From Lysinibacillus sp. SGAir0095 (GTDB lineage Bacteria; Bacillota; Bacilli; Bacillales_A; Planococcaceae), in assembly GCF_005491425.1 (NCBI RefSeq), contig NZ_CP028083.1, positions 954,001 through 1,018,000 of the forward strand: DNA of 64,000 nt, in the 5' to 3' direction. A program made the position numbers and the translations under genes. The notes under the pieces were generated by a model that saw nothing but the letters and a program-made list of their open reading frames with translations, was not told where the DNA came from and did no database searches. Below, piece after piece: positions 33,356 through 44,307 of this stretch. Numbering within the stretch: position 1 is the first letter of the stretch; every line of letters begins with the position of its first letter.

Positions 33356-33622
33356 ATGGATAAATATTATTCATACACAGATTTTCTTAAAGCAGTTGGG
33401 AACTATCAACATGCAAACGAATCTGAAAAGTTATTGAATGACATTTATTTGGACTTGTTTTTGAACCGGATGCAAAGATTGCAAAGAATTGAACAGCTGA
33501 AAGATCTCATCGATAGTGCATTGGATGAAAGAAACAAAGAAGCTTTTTATGAGTACACAAAAGAGTTAAGTGAATTACAAGAAACTCAAGAAATGGAAGA
33601 GACGCAAGAGTCGGTAATGTAG
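33356..33622 (+). CDS. IDEAL-domain protein (YhzC-like)
   Basis: An 88-residue protein ending in an IDEAL domain (LYLDLFLNRMQRLQRIEQL-type helix, then IDSALDERNKEAFYEYTKEL), a short Bacillales module of unclear biochemical role. A Glu/Gln-rich tail follows. ATG 33356 follows GGGGTGA. The B. subtilis comK neighbour yhzC also encodes an IDEAL protein, which supports both calls. Confidence 0.75.
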   Translation: MDKYYSYTDFLKAVGNYQHANESEKLLNDIYLDLFLNRMQRLQRIEQLKDLIDSALDERNKEAFYEYTKELSELQETQEMEETQESVM

Positions 33623-33640
33623 ATGAAAATAATACTTAAG

Positions 33641-33696
33641 AAGTCGCCATGGCAGTAGTCCCTTTAGTGGGATGTAAAACCGAGGGCGACTTTTTT
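33641..33696 (+). terminator. Terminator after the IDEAL gene
   Basis: AAGTCGCC pairs with GGCGACTT across a loop with its own CCC/GGG stem; six T residues follow. Confidence 0.75.
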
Positions 33697-33827
33697 GTGT
33701 TTGAATTGAACAGAAGGATGGAAAAGAATACAAAAGAAATAGTCAATTTCAAATCCAGATGTTTTAAATATTAAAATTTAGAAAATAGTAGAAGTAGGAT
33801 AAGTGATAGGAAGAAATGAATTATTTA

Positions 33828-33841
33828 AAAACGTACGTTCG
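33828..33841 (+). promoter_or_regulatory. LexA box of uvrBA
   Basis: AAAACGTACGTTCG, close to CGAAC-N4-GTTCG. uvrBA is a standard LexA target in Bacillus. Confidence 0.65.
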
Positions 33842-33914
33842 CATATTTCTCGTAATTTTAAAAAGGATATGCTAAAATAAATATACAAGATTTGGATGGA
33901 AGGACGAACAAAAA

Positions 33915-35894
33915 ATGGCCACTTTTGACTTACAATCCGCATACAAACCGAGTGGCGATCAGCCCAATGCGATAGAAGAGCTTGTGAAGGGCGTTCAAGA
34001 AGGTAAAACACATCAAACCTTACTCGGAGCAACAGGTACAGGGAAAACATTTACAATTTCCAATGTTATACAGGAAGTAAAAAAGCCAACGCTAGTAATT
34101 GCACATAATAAAACATTAGCAGGACAGCTATATAGTGAATTTAAGCAATTCTTCCCCAACAATGCAGTTGAATACTTTGTTAGTTACTACGATTACTTTC
34201 AGCCAGAAGCGTATGTACCACAAACAGATACATACATCGAAAAAGACTCCAGTATTAATGACGAGATTGATAAATTAAGACACTCTGCAACATCATCACT
34301 TTTTGAAAGAGATGATGTAATTATCATCGCATCTGTATCCTGTATTTATGGTTTAGGGAATCCAGAAGAATATCGGGAAATGGTTGTATCGGTTCGAACA
34401 GGAATGGAAATAGAGCGAAATCAATTGTTGCGAAAATTAGTAGATATCCAATATGAAAGAAATGATGTCAATTTTACAAGGGGTACATTCCGTGTAAGAG
34501 GAGATGTCGTCGAAATATTCCCAGCATCCCGAGATGAAAAATGTCTGCGTGTAGAATTTTTCGGAGATGAAATAGACCGGATTCGGGAAGTGGATGCCCT
34601 AACGGGGGAAATCTTAGGGGATCGTGATCATGTAGCCATTTTCCCGGCATCCCACTTCGTAACCCGCGAGGAAAAAATGGTAAAAGCCATTGAGAACATT
34701 GAAGTAGAACTAGAACAACAATTAGAAAAATTCCGTACTGAGGATAAATTGTTAGAGGCACAGCGTTTAGAACAACGTACAAACTACGATTTGGAAATGA
34801 TGCGTGAAATGGGGTTCTGTTCTGGAATCGAAAACTACTCCCGTCATCTAACATTAAGAGAAGCAGGGGCAACACCATATACATTACTCGACTACTTCCC
34901 AAAGGATTTTTTATTAGTTGTTGATGAGAGTCACGTAACATTACCCCAAATTCGTGGGATGTTTAACGGTGACCAAGCACGAAAAGGTGTTTTAGTGGAT
35001 CATGGATTCCGTTTGCCATCAGCATTAGATAACAGACCATTGAGATTTGAAGAATTTGAACAGCATATTAATCAGGCAATTTATGTTTCTGCTACTCCAG
35101 GTCCGTATGAAATCGAGCATACACCAGACATGGTAGAACAAATTATTCGTCCGACAGGTTTACTTGACCCAACAATTGATGTCCGACCAATAGAAGGTCA
35201 GATTGATGATTTAATCGATGAAATTAATGAACGAGTGAGAAAACAGGAACGGGTGCTTATCACAACCTTAACGAAGAAAATGTCTGAGGATTTAACAGAT
35301 TATTTAAAAGAACTGGGCATTAAAGTTGAATATCTTCATTCAGAAGTAAAAACATTGGAACGAATAGAAATTTTAAGAGAGCTGCGTAGAGGAACCTATG
35401 ATGTGTTAGTAGGTATTAACTTGCTGCGTGAAGGGTTAGATATCCCTGAAGTCTCACTAGTAGCAATTCTGGATGCTGATAAAGAAGGTTTTTTACGTTC
35501 CGAACGTTCACTAATTCAAACGATTGGGCGAGCTGCCCGAAATTCAAATGGACATGTCATCATGTATGCGGATAATATAACTGATTCCATGAAAAAAGCA
35601 CTTGATGAAACAAAACGTCGTCGTACTATTCAAGAAACTTATAACGAAGAGCATGGTATTACACCGAAGACAATTCAGAAAAAAATTCCAGAATTGATTC
35701 GTGCAACTCAAGCGGCAGAAGAAGAAGAGACATATGTTACAAAAGTAACAAAGGGCAAGAAAATGACGAAGTCCGAAATCGAGAAACTTGTTGCATCGCT
35801 TGAACTGGAAATGAAAGAAGCAGCAAAAGCACTTGATTTTGAACGTGCAGCTGAGTTGAGAGATACAATATTTGAACTGAAGGTAGAGGGATAA
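33915..35894 (+). CDS. uvrB: Excinuclease ABC subunit B
   Basis: A 659-residue DNA repair helicase that verifies damage with UvrA and hands it to UvrC. Walker A GATGTGKT (Lys44), the beta-hairpin [12 protein letters not shown], helicase motifs ([39 protein letters not shown]) and the C-terminal UVR helix ([20 protein letters not shown]), which contacts UvrC, are all present. The uvrA gene follows after 6 bases. A LexA box lies 75 bases upstream. Confidence 0.97.
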   Translation: MATFDLQSAYKPSGDQPNAIEELVKGVQEGKTHQTLLGATGTGKTFTISNVIQEVKKPTLVIAHNKTLAGQLYSEFKQFFPNNAVEYFVSYYDYFQPEAYVPQTDTYIEKDSSINDEIDKLRHSATSSLFERDDVIIIASVSCIYGLGNPEEYREMVVSVRTGMEIERNQLLRKLVDIQYERNDVNFTRGTFRVRGDVVEIFPASRDEKCLRVEFFGDEIDRIREVDALTGEILGDRDHVAIFPASHFVTREEKMVKAIENIEVELEQQLEKFRTEDKLLEAQRLEQRTNYDLEMMREMGFCSGIENYSRHLTLREAGATPYTLLDYFPKDFLLVVDESHVTLPQIRGMFNGDQARKGVLVDHGFRLPSALDNRPLRFEEFEQHINQAIYVSATPGPYEIEHTPDMVEQIIRPTGLLDPTIDVRPIEGQIDDLIDEINERVRKQERVLITTLTKKMSEDLTDYLKELGIKVEYLHSEVKTLERIEILRELRRGTYDVLVGINLLREGLDIPEVSLVAILDADKEGFLRSERSLIQTIGRAARNSNGHVIMYADNITDSMKKALDETKRRRTIQETYNEEHGITPKTIQKKIPELIRATQAAEEEETYVTKVTKGKKMTKSEIEKLVASLELEMKEAAKALDFERAAELRDTIFELKVEG

Positions 35895-35900
35895 AGAACC

Positions 35901-38768
35901 GTGAAAAATACTGAAATAGTAGTGCAAGGGGCACGTTCAAATAATTTGAAAAATATTAATGTCACGATTCCTAGAGATAAGCTGGTTGTCATCACAGGCT
36001 TATCGGGTTCAGGAAAGTCATCATTGGCATTTGATACGATTTATGCAGAAGGGCAACGCCGATATGTGGAGTCCCTTTCTGCCTATGCAAGACAATTTTT
36101 AGGTCAAATGGATAAACCGGATGTCGATTCGATTGAGGGGTTATCCCCTGCCATTTCGATTGACCAAAAAACAACGAGTAAAAATCCTCGTTCTACTGTT
36201 GGGACAGTCACGGAAATTTACGATTATTTACGTCTGTTATTTGCACGAATCGGTAAACCGATTTGTCCAAACCATGGTACAGAAATAGCGTCTCAAACCA
36301 TTGAACAAATGGTAGACCGATTATTAGAATATCCAGAAAGAACAAAAATGCAATTGTTGGCACCTGTTGTATCCGGCCGTAAGGGTGCACATGTCAAACT
36401 GCTTGAAGATTTAAAAAAGCAAGGATATGTCCGTGTACGTGTGGACGGAGAAATGCAGGATTTAGACGACTCGATTGAACTGGATAAAAATAAAAAACAT
36501 AATATTGAAGTGATCATCGATCGTGTTGTTCTTAAAGAAGGAATTTCTTCACGTCTATTTGAATCCCTTGAAACAGCTTGTAATTTAGCTGATGGAAAGG
36601 TACTAGTGGATGTCATGGAGCACGAGGAATTATTATTTAGTGAACACCATGCTTGTCCATTATGCGGATTTTCAATTGGTGAATTAGAACCCCGCATGTT
36701 TTCTTTCAACAGTCCTTTTGGAGCTTGTCCTTCATGTGATGGGCTTGGAACTAAGCAAGAGGTTGACTTGGATTTGTTAATTCCAGATAGGGAAAGAACA
36801 TTGGAAGAACACGCGATTGCTGCATGGGAACCAACAAGTTCTCAGTATTATCCACAGCTTTTAAAAGCCGTCTGTATACATTATGGAATTCCAATGGATG
36901 TGCCTGTATCACAAATACCAAAAAGTCAGATGGATAAAATTCTCTATGGCTCTGGTGGCGAAAAAATCCATTTTTATTATGAAAATGAGTATGGAAGTGT
37001 TCATAACAAAGACATCGAATTTGAAGGAGTAGTCCGTAATATTGAACGACGTTTCCGTGATTCAACTTCAGATTATGTTCGTGAGCAAATGCAAAAATAC
37101 ATGACAGAACAAGCTTGCCCATCCTGTAAAGGCTATCGTTTAAAGCCCGAAACGCTAGCAGTAAAAGTAGAGGGTTTACATATTGCAGAAGCAACAAGGC
37201 ATTCCGTTGGTGATATGTTCGGATTTTTCTCAAATTTAACTCTTTCAGAGAAAGAGATGCAAATTGCAAGACTCATTATTCGTGAAATTACGGAGAGACT
37301 TAGCTTTTTGATTAATGTTGGATTAGACTACCTAACTCTTTCTCGCTCTGCAGGTACACTATCAGGTGGAGAGGCACAAAGGATTCGTCTAGCTACACAA
37401 ATAGGTTCTCGTTTATCGGGAGTGCTTTATATTCTCGATGAACCATCGATTGGGTTGCATCAGCGAGATAATGATCGTCTAGTAGCAACAATGCAGGATA
37501 TGCGTGATTTAGGAAATACATTGATTGTCGTGGAGCATGATGAGGATACAATGATTGCTGCAGATTACTTAATTGATGTAGGCCCAGGAGCAGGCGTACA
37601 TGGTGGTGAAATAGTAGCTGCAGGTACACCAGAAGAAGTTATGGAAGATTCCGCATCCATTACTGGACAGTATTTAAGTGGCAAAAAATTTATTCCACTT
37701 CCAATCGAACGTAGGAAATCAGATGGGCGCAAGATAACGATAAAAGGTGCTACCGAAAACAATTTGAAGAATGTAAAAGTAGATATTCCTTTAGGGCAAT
37801 TTATTGCTGTGACAGGAGTATCAGGCTCTGGTAAATCTACATTAATCAACGAAATTTTATACAAAGCACTGGCGAATAAATTAAATCGAGCACGAACAAA
37901 ACCAGGTGCGCATAAAGAAATAACAGGAATTGAACATTTGGAAAAGGTTATTGATATTGACCAATCGCCTATAGGAAGAACTCCGCGTTCAAATCCAGCA
38001 ACATATACTGGTGTATTTGATGATATTCGTGATCTTTTTGCATCTACCAATGAAGCAAAAATGCGTGGCTATAAAAAAGGTCGATTCAGCTTTAATGTCA
38101 AAGGCGGTCGCTGTGAAGCCTGTAGTGGAGATGGTATTATCCGGATCGAGATGCACTTCCTGCCAGACGTCTACGTCCCATGTGAAGTATGCCATGGAAA
38201 ACGATATAATCGTGAAACATTAGAAGTACGTTATAAAGAAAAAAATATAGCAGAATTATTAGATATGACCATTGAAGATGCCGTAGTATTCTTCGAAAAT
38301 GTACCAAAAATCCAAAGAAAACTTCAAACCATTGTGGATGTTGGACTCGGTTATATGAAGTTAGGACAACCTGCAACAACATTATCAGGTGGGGAAGCAC
38401 AGCGTGTAAAACTTGCCTCTGAATTACATCGACGTTCAACTGGGAAATCAATCTATATCTTAGATGAACCTACAACAGGACTTCATGCACATGATATTGC
38501 AAGACTTCTGAAGGTTCTACAGCGTCTAGTAGAAAATGGTGATACAGTCCTTGTAATCGAACATAATTTAGATGTTATTAAAACAGCAGATTATCTAATC
38601 GACTTAGGTCCAGAGGGTGGAGAAAAGGGCGGTACAATTTTAGCCACAGGTACACCGGAAGAAATCGCGGCCAACGAAAAATCGTATACAGGACGCTATT
38701 TAAGAACTGTTTTAGAACGCGATCGAAAAAGAATGGACTCTCTACTAGCTGAGGCTTCAAATAAATAA
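35901..38768 (+). CDS. uvrA: Excinuclease ABC subunit A
   Basis: A 955-residue damage-recognition ATPase with two ABC modules. Walker A sites are [13 protein letters not shown] (residues about 32-44) and [13 protein letters not shown] (about 640). Signatures [12 protein letters not shown] and [12 protein letters not shown] and zinc-finger cysteines (HACPLCGF...[14 protein letters not shown]...CEVCHGKRY) are complete. It starts at GTG 35901. Co-transcribed with uvrB. Confidence 0.97.
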   Translation: MKNTEIVVQGARSNNLKNINVTIPRDKLVVITGLSGSGKSSLAFDTIYAEGQRRYVESLSAYARQFLGQMDKPDVDSIEGLSPAISIDQKTTSKNPRSTVGTVTEIYDYLRLLFARIGKPICPNHGTEIASQTIEQMVDRLLEYPERTKMQLLAPVVSGRKGAHVKLLEDLKKQGYVRVRVDGEMQDLDDSIELDKNKKHNIEVIIDRVVLKEGISSRLFESLETACNLADGKVLVDVMEHEELLFSEHHACPLCGFSIGELEPRMFSFNSPFGACPSCDGLGTKQEVDLDLLIPDRERTLEEHAIAAWEPTSSQYYPQLLKAVCIHYGIPMDVPVSQIPKSQMDKILYGSGGEKIHFYYENEYGSVHNKDIEFEGVVRNIERRFRDSTSDYVREQMQKYMTEQACPSCKGYRLKPETLAVKVEGLHIAEATRHSVGDMFGFFSNLTLSEKEMQIARLIIREITERLSFLINVGLDYLTLSRSAGTLSGGEAQRIRLATQIGSRLSGVLYILDEPSIGLHQRDNDRLVATMQDMRDLGNTLIVVEHDEDTMIAADYLIDVGPGAGVHGGEIVAAGTPEEVMEDSASITGQYLSGKKFIPLPIERRKSDGRKITIKGATENNLKNVKVDIPLGQFIAVTGVSGSGKSTLINEILYKALANKLNRARTKPGAHKEITGIEHLEKVIDIDQSPIGRTPRSNPATYTGVFDDIRDLFASTNEAKMRGYKKGRFSFNVKGGRCEACSGDGIIRIEMHFLPDVYVPCEVCHGKRYNRETLEVRYKEKNIAELLDMTIEDAVVFFENVPKIQRKLQTIVDVGLGYMKLGQPATTLSGGEAQRVKLASELHRRSTGKSIYILDEPTTGLHAHDIARLLKVLQRLVENGDTVLVIEHNLDVIKTADYLIDLGPEGGEKGGTILATGTPEEIAANEKSYTGRYLRTVLERDRKRMDSLLAEASNK

Positions 38769-38810
38769 TAATAAATTTCGAAATGAAAAGATAATAAGTG
38801 AAACTTTTTG

Positions 38811-38859
38811 CCCTCCCTCAGCGTATAAGTAAGTATACAAATAGAGGGAGGCTTTTTTT
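38811..38859 (+). terminator. uvrA terminator containing the next gene's RBS
   Basis: CCTCCCTC pairs with GAGGGAGG, with an inner GTATA/TATAC stem and seven T residues. The GGGAGG arm is also the only Shine-Dalgarno for the following gene. Confidence 0.8.
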
Positions 38860-38863
38860 GATA

Positions 38864-40087
38864 ATGGAAAACGAACGTAAACGCATTTTAAAATTAGTTG
38901 AAGACGGAACAATTTCTGCTGAAGAAGCGATTGTTTTACTTGAGGCGTTAACAAAAGGACAAAAATCCAATCAATCTCCAATCGTTCCTCTAACAAAGAA
39001 CACAGAGGAAGAAGCAAAAACTACAGAAGAACAAAGTGAAGCTTCATATCAACAAACAAATTATGAAGAAAAAAAATCTAAAACAACAGGCTTTGAAGAT
39101 ATCTTTGGCAAAGCATTCAATAATAAAGATGCAAATAAGAAAATGGATGAATTTATGAACGATTTAAAACAAGATCTCTCTCAATTTAGTGAACGAGTAA
39201 TGGGATTAATGAATTCAACCTTTTCCAAAATAAAGGATTTCGATTTAGATTTTCCATTTGGTGAAAAAGTACAATTTGATAAAACTTATGCCTTTGATGC
39301 GAATGAAGTAAAGGGTATTGAAGTGGATATCCCAAACGGAAAAGTGGACCTTGTCAAATCAGAGGGCGAACAACTTATAGTGGAAACACATGTAAAAACT
39401 TCACTAATTGATCAGGATGAAGAAAAAACAAAAAAACAATTTGAAGAAAAATTTGTAAGTTTAACAAATGATAAATTAACAATTTCTGTTTCGACGAAGC
39501 TCTCTCAAGTTACATTAAGACTAGAGGTTCCGGAAAAATTATATGATCTTGTATTAATTCGTTTATTAAATGGTGGAGTGACAGTCCAAAACCTAGATTC
39601 AAAGCTAATTAAAGTAAAAACTTATAATGGTGCAGTAAAGGTGGATCAAGCATCCTTCCAACATGCGACGATTGAAACGGGTAATGGGGCAATCGATTTA
39701 CGAAATGTGAAAGGCGAAGATTTAGAAGCAGAGACTGTCAATGGACGTATCTATATCGATGGTGAATTACAGGAAGTAGAAGCCGAATCGGTAAACGGGG
39801 CGGTAGTCATTACAACCAACGCAATAGATGCAAGAAAAGTAAAAGCACAAACCGTTGCAGGTGCAGTAGAACTCTATGTTCCAAAAACTCTATCATTGGA
39901 TGGACAAGTGGCAACAAACTTTGGAAAAGCAGACGTAGGATTACCTGACGTCGAAACAAGATTAGAAGAAGATCAATTCTTCCTAAAAACCTATCACTTC
40001 GATAAAATCGCTGACAATGCCAATATTCTGAAATTAAACGGTGAATCAAGAACAGGCACAATTATCGTTCGCTACATCGCAGAATAA
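38864..40087 (+). CDS. DUF4097 protein, YvlB-like
   Basis: A 407-residue protein with an N-terminal SHOCT-like helical module (RKRILKLVEDGTISAEEAIV), a charged linker, then a DUF4097 beta-helix (about 150-405) with repeating GNG/NGA turns (TGNGAIDLRNVKGEDLEAET, VNGRIYIDGELQEVEAES). B. subtilis YvlB, near uvrBA, has this layout and belongs to a cell-envelope stress group; the link here is inference. The start may be ATG 38864 or the in-frame TTG 38858, which has better spacing from GGAGG. Confidence 0.75.
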   Translation: MENERKRILKLVEDGTISAEEAIVLLEALTKGQKSNQSPIVPLTKNTEEEAKTTEEQSEASYQQTNYEEKKSKTTGFEDIFGKAFNNKDANKKMDEFMNDLKQDLSQFSERVMGLMNSTFSKIKDFDLDFPFGEKVQFDKTYAFDANEVKGIEVDIPNGKVDLVKSEGEQLIVETHVKTSLIDQDEEKTKKQFEEKFVSLTNDKLTISVSTKLSQVTLRLEVPEKLYDLVLIRLLNGGVTVQNLDSKLIKVKTYNGAVKVDQASFQHATIETGNGAIDLRNVKGEDLEAETVNGRIYIDGELQEVEAESVNGAVVITTNAIDARKVKAQTVAGAVELYVPKTLSLDGQVATNFGKADVGLPDVETRLEEDQFFLKTYHFDKIADNANILKLNGESRTGTIIVRYIAE

Positions 40088-40116
40088 CTTTAAAAACGAA
40101 TCGCAAATGTAAACTG

Positions 40117-40162
40117 CCCCGTAAATGTTAGACACAATCTAACATTTACGGGGTTTTTTTTT
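40117..40162 (+). terminator. Terminator after the DUF4097 gene
   Basis: A perfect 16-bp stem (CCCCGTAAATGTTAGA/TCTAACATTTACGGGG) and nine T residues; one of the strongest in the window. Confidence 0.93.
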
Positions 40163-40354
40163 GTATTCAAAACCCCAAAATATTTTTTAAAACGCTACAT
40201 GTAAATTTGAAGGGATTTATGTCTATTTATGGAATAATAGAAGGAGGGAAGAAAAAATAGTTCTTTTATCATGGAAAATGTGGAAATTTGCTTAAACCTA
40301 TCCTTCGTAACTAGAAATATGAAATGAAATTGTAATAAAAACTTAGGGAATGAG

Positions 40355-40363
40355 TGCTATAAT
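40355..40363 (+). promoter_or_regulatory. Extended -10 promoter of ftsEX
   Basis: TGCTATAAT (TGnTATAAT), with no good -35, 59 bases before ftsE. The rest of the 334-base gap holds only the upstream terminator and AT-rich DNA. Confidence 0.5.
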
Positions 40364-40421
40364 GGATGATGAGTGAAAAAATCTATTTTAATAGAAACTT
40401 GAAACTTAGGTGGTTTTATTA

Positions 40422-41108
40422 ATGATTCAAATGAATAACGTTGTGAAGAAATATCCAAATGGTGTTGTCGCAGCAAATGGGATTTCTGTTGATATACAAA
40501 AAGGTGAATTTGTCTATGTAGTTGGCCCAAGTGGTGCTGGTAAATCTACTTTTATAAAATTGATGTACCGGGAAGAAAAGCCTACGTCAGGTGATGTAAT
40601 AATAGCAGGAATGAATTTGTCGACACTTAAAAATCGACAAGTACCGCAATTAAGACGTCAATTAGGTGTAGTGTTCCAGGATTTTAAACTGCTTCCTAGA
40701 TTAAATGTTTATGAGAATGTCGCATTTGCTCTTGAAGTAATTGAGGAAAATCCAAAAGAAATTCGTAAACGTGTGATGGATGTATTAGATTTGGTTGGCT
40801 TAAAACACAAAGTTCGTATGTTCCCAAATGAGCTATCTGGTGGGGAGCAGCAACGTGTTTCGATTGCAAGGTCAATTGTAAATATGCCAAAAGTCGTTAT
40901 AGCGGACGAGCCTACAGGTAACCTGGATCCTGAGACTTCTTGGGAAATTATGAATATTTTTGAAGAAATTAATACGCGTGGGACAACGATTGTTATGGCT
41001 ACTCATAACCGTGAAATTGTTAATACCATTCGAAAACGAGTGATTGCCATTGAGGGCGGCTTAATTGTACGAGATGTATACGGAGGTGACTACGGCTATG
41101 AAGGGTAG
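40422..41108 (+). CDS. ftsE: Cell-division ABC ATPase FtsE
   Basis: A 228-residue ATPase with Walker A GPSGAGKSTFIK, signature LSGGEQQRVSIARSI and Walker B VVIADEPTGNLD. With FtsX it transmits ATP hydrolysis across the membrane to activate a peptidoglycan hydrolase. ATG 40422 follows AGGTGG. It overlaps ftsX by 11 bases. Confidence 0.95.
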   Translation: MIQMNNVVKKYPNGVVAANGISVDIQKGEFVYVVGPSGAGKSTFIKLMYREEKPTSGDVIIAGMNLSTLKNRQVPQLRRQLGVVFQDFKLLPRLNVYENVAFALEVIEENPKEIRKRVMDVLDLVGLKHKVRMFPNELSGGEQQRVSIARSIVNMPKVVIADEPTGNLDPETSWEIMNIFEEINTRGTTIVMATHNREIVNTIRKRVIAIEGGLIVRDVYGGDYGYEG

Positions 41109-41994
41109 AACAATCCGACGACATTTTCGTGAAAGCATGAAGTCACTTGGCCGTAACGGCTGGATGACATTTGCATCGATAAGTGCTGTAACAGTCACGC
41201 TACTATTGGTTGGTGTCTTCACCATCATCATGATGAACTTAAATAAAGTAGCAGATGATATCGAAAAGGATGTAGAAATTAAAGTATTAATTGATATCAT
41301 TGCGGATCCTACAGAAGCAAAAGCAGCTGAAGATCAACTGATGAATGACATAAAGGGTTTACCTGGTGTTAATGAGGTTGTCTATTCATCGAAAGAGCAA
41401 GAGCTAGATTTATTGATTGAAGACTATGGCGAAGACTTGAGTCTATTTGAACAAAGTAATCCATTGAACAATGTAATTTATGTAAAAGCAAAAGAACCTC
41501 AACAAACGGCAAATGTAGCGAAGGCAATTGAAAAACTTGACCATACATATGACGTCAAATACGGGGAAGGCAAAGTTGAAAAACTGTTTAGCTTCTTAAA
41601 TACAAGTCGAAATGTAGGAGTAATCCTAATATTAGGATTACTATTTACAGCGATTTTCTTAATTTCCAATACAATTCGTATTACGATTATTGCACGTAAA
41701 GATGAGATTGAAATTATGAAGCTAGTGGGAGCAACAAACTCATTTGTTCGAATTCCATTTGTTTTAGAAGGTATGTGGCTTGGAATATTGGGCTCAATTA
41801 TACCAATTACCGTGGTATCAATTGTTTATGTGAATATTTTCAAAATTATACAACCAAAACTGAACGGTGAACTATTACAGTTACTTGATGTAACGCCTCT
41901 ACTCTATCAAGTCAATGCATTGCTCGTTTTAATGGGTGTCTTAATTGGGGTATGTGGAAGCTTTATGTCCGTTAGAAAATTCTTAAAGGTATAG
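41098..41994 (+). CDS. ftsX: Cell-division ABC permease FtsX
   Basis: A 298-residue protein with four membrane helices: one near residues 25-48, a large extracellular loop (50-170), and three at about 175-200, 225-250 and 270-290. The N-terminus RRHFRESMKSLGRNGWMTFA is the FtsX hallmark. ATG 41098 has GGAGGTGA 8 bases upstream; the earlier in-frame start is rejected. In Gram-positives the loop recruits PcsB/CwlO, and such a gene is next. Confidence 0.94.
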   Translation: MKGRTIRRHFRESMKSLGRNGWMTFASISAVTVTLLLVGVFTIIMMNLNKVADDIEKDVEIKVLIDIIADPTEAKAAEDQLMNDIKGLPGVNEVVYSSKEQELDLLIEDYGEDLSLFEQSNPLNNVIYVKAKEPQQTANVAKAIEKLDHTYDVKYGEGKVEKLFSFLNTSRNVGVILILGLLFTAIFLISNTIRITIIARKDEIEIMKLVGATNSFVRIPFVLEGMWLGILGSIIPITVVSIVYVNIFKIIQPKLNGELLQLLDVTPLLYQVNALLVLMGVLIGVCGSFMSVRKFLKV

Positions 41995-42069
41995 CTATGT
42001 CCGCATTGCGAAAAAAGTAGAATAAAAAAGTAGAATCCTGTGTAAGAAAGTTGAAAGGGGTCTTAACCT

Positions 42070-43365
42070 GTGAAAATAAGTAAAAAGCCATTCCGAATTT
42101 TGATGACAACAGCTGCGCTTGTTCTTGCTATCCAAATGCCAGTTACATATGCTGCTAGTTTATCAGATTTAAAAGATGAAAAATCAGAGGTAGAAGAACA
42201 GAAAGATCAACTAAGTAATGAGATAAAAGAAAAATCAGCTGAGATTGATTCCATTAAATCCAAACAAGAGACTCTTTTAAATCAAATTACCCAAATAACA
42301 GATAAAATAACAAATACAAACAATGAAATTAATCAGGTTACACAAGAAATTGAAGTAGCTACACAAGAAATTGAAACATTAAAAGCTGATATAGTTGCAC
42401 TGCAAGAAAAAATCGATCAGCGTAATGAACTACTTGCTGAACGTGCTCGAGCTCTTCAGGCAAATGGTCAAGTTAGTTTTCTGGATGTATTGTTAGGTGC
42501 AAATAGTTTTGTAGATTTCATCGATCGTTACTCAGCCGTTAATACGTTAATGGATGCCGATCGTCAAATTATGAAAGAGCAAAAACAAGACCAGGATAAG
42601 CTCGAAGAACAAAAACTAACTTTAGAAAAAACAAAACAACAATTAGAATCCAAAAAAGCAGAGCTTGATAGTTTAAAAGCATCTCTTAATTCTCAAAAAC
42701 AAGAGAAAGATAGCTTAATAGTTGAACTAGAAGCTCAGCAAAAGCAGATTGCTAGTGAAAAACAAGTTCTAGAAGAACAATATGAAGAAGCAGTAGAAAT
42801 AAGCGACGAGATTAATGCACAAATTGCTGCTGAACAAAAAAGACTGCTAGAAATCGCTCGCCAGCAGGAAGAAGCTAGAAAAGCAGCAAATGCAGCAAAT
42901 GGTGGGAATAGTTCAAATAGCGGTGGAGGTTCAGCTCCAGCCGTTTCAGCTGGAAATTGGACAAAGCCTGCAAATGGACGTTATACAAGTCCTTATGGGG
43001 CACGTATACATCCAATCACTGGACAATATAAATTCCATTACGGAATCGATATTGCAAATAGCACAGGTACTCCTGTTGTATCGGCAGCAGATGGAGTTGT
43101 CTCTTATGCAGGACGTCTTTCTACATTTGGAAATGTCGTAATGGTTACGCATTCGATTGAAGGTCAGATATTTACATCTGTCTATGCTCACTTGAATTCC
43201 ATTAATGTAGGGGTTGGAACACAAGTATCAAAAGGTCAACAAATCGCAGGAATGGGGAACACAGGAGGATCTACAGGAACTCACTTACACTTTGAAATTC
43301 ATGTTGGGACGTGGGTAAAACAAAGTGTTGGAAGCGTAAACCCACTTAATTACATTTCTTTATAG
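42070..43365 (+). CDS. FtsEX-linked M23 peptidoglycan hydrolase (CwlO/PcsB layout)
   Basis: A 431-residue secreted protein: signal peptide to about Ala29, a long coiled coil (30-280) and a C-terminal LytM/M23 endopeptidase. The zinc ligands are HYGIDIA and HLHFEIH. The coiled coil would hold the enzyme inactive until FtsX moves it. It starts at GTG 42070, 75 bases after ftsX. B. subtilis CwlO has an NlpC/P60 rather than an M23 catalytic domain, so the name is by role and not orthology. Confidence 0.85.
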   Translation: MKISKKPFRILMTTAALVLAIQMPVTYAASLSDLKDEKSEVEEQKDQLSNEIKEKSAEIDSIKSKQETLLNQITQITDKITNTNNEINQVTQEIEVATQEIETLKADIVALQEKIDQRNELLAERARALQANGQVSFLDVLLGANSFVDFIDRYSAVNTLMDADRQIMKEQKQDQDKLEEQKLTLEKTKQQLESKKAELDSLKASLNSQKQEKDSLIVELEAQQKQIASEKQVLEEQYEEAVEISDEINAQIAAEQKRLLEIARQQEEARKAANAANGGNSSNSGGGSAPAVSAGNWTKPANGRYTSPYGARIHPITGQYKFHYGIDIANSTGTPVVSAADGVVSYAGRLSTFGNVVMVTHSIEGQIFTSVYAHLNSINVGVGTQVSKGQQIAGMGNTGGSTGTHLHFEIHVGTWVKQSVGSVNPLNYISL

Positions 43366-43375
43366 AAATTTAAAT

Positions 43376-43413
43376 GCAGGCTAAGACGAATTTGTCACAA
43401 TTAGCCTGCTTTT
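43376..43413 (+). terminator. Terminator after the M23 hydrolase gene
   Basis: GCAGGCTAA pairs with TTAGCCTGC; TTTTG follows. Confidence 0.75.
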
Positions 43414-43568
43414 GTTATGTCTGATAGACCATTGAAGTTTTTTTAAAATCGTTATCTATGGTATTCTATTGAAGATATGAAAAGAGGGACAAGAATATAA
43501 TAAGTATTAAGGAAATGAACTCAATCTCTCTAATAATTAAGTAATTTTTCTATCTTGGAGGGTGGAAA

Positions 43569-44153
43569 ATGAAAAAGAAAGCCATTGGTCTAGGGGTAGT
43601 AATGGTACTTGTAGTCATTATGCTAGGGACTTATATAAAAGATCAAATAGAAGCAAGTGAAGCGATTTCTGAACAGGCAGTGTCCTATGAAATGAACTTG
43701 GATCAAGTAGAAGGATTGGAAAAAGGACAAATTGCACCAGACTTTACGTTGGAAACATTATCTGGAGAGCCCTTAACTCTTTCAGAATTAAAAGGAAAGA
43801 AAGTTATTCTCAACTTTTGGGCAAGCTGGTGTCCACCGTGTAAAAAAGAGATGCCTCATCTTCAAAAGTATTATCAAGAAGAGGCAAAGGAAGAGAATGC
43901 CGTAATTGTCGCTGTAAACCTTACACATACAGAAAGATCTTTGGATGAAATCAAAACCGTGCAACAATTTGTAGATAGTTATGAATTAAGCTTTCCAATT
44001 CCATTAATGAAAGAAAAGGGAGTGGATAGGCTTTATCAGATTATGACCATTCCTTCCACGTTTATGATTGACTCAACAGGTCGCATACAGCACCATATTG
44101 TCGGACCACTAGATCAAGAAGCCATACGAGATTATGTAAAAAGTTTAGATTAA
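43569..44153 (+). CDS. ResA/TlpA-like thiol-disulfide protein
   Basis: A 194-residue protein with an N-terminal membrane anchor (residues 5-23) and an extracellular thioredoxin fold. The active site is NFWASWCPPCKKEMPHL (CPPC) and the cis-Pro segment is MTIPSTFMID. Members reduce apocytochrome c or other secreted thiols; without a ccs/res operon nearby the substrate is open. GGAGGGTGG precedes ATG. Confidence 0.82.
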   Translation: MKKKAIGLGVVMVLVVIMLGTYIKDQIEASEAISEQAVSYEMNLDQVEGLEKGQIAPDFTLETLSGEPLTLSELKGKKVILNFWASWCPPCKKEMPHLQKYYQEEAKEENAVIVAVNLTHTERSLDEIKTVQQFVDSYELSFPIPLMKEKGVDRLYQIMTIPSTFMIDSTGRIQHHIVGPLDQEAIRDYVKSLD

Positions 44154-44307
44154 CGCGCCTTGAATTTCTTTTTAATAGAAGTTTCTTCTTTAAATGTAAG
44201 CATAAATGCTTAATTCTTTGAAGAATATGTTGCAAAATATAAAAATCGGCTTTTCCATGTGTTATCCCTTTTTGTTTTTTCATAGATTGAACGAGAGGGG
44301 GTAAACA

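Noticed and set aside
36751-37269. Open frame antisense to uvrA
   Set aside because: It lies wholly inside a conserved gene, has odd composition and no RBS.
37565-38050. Second long antisense frame within uvrA
   Set aside because: Codon-bias shadow of uvrA; no family features.
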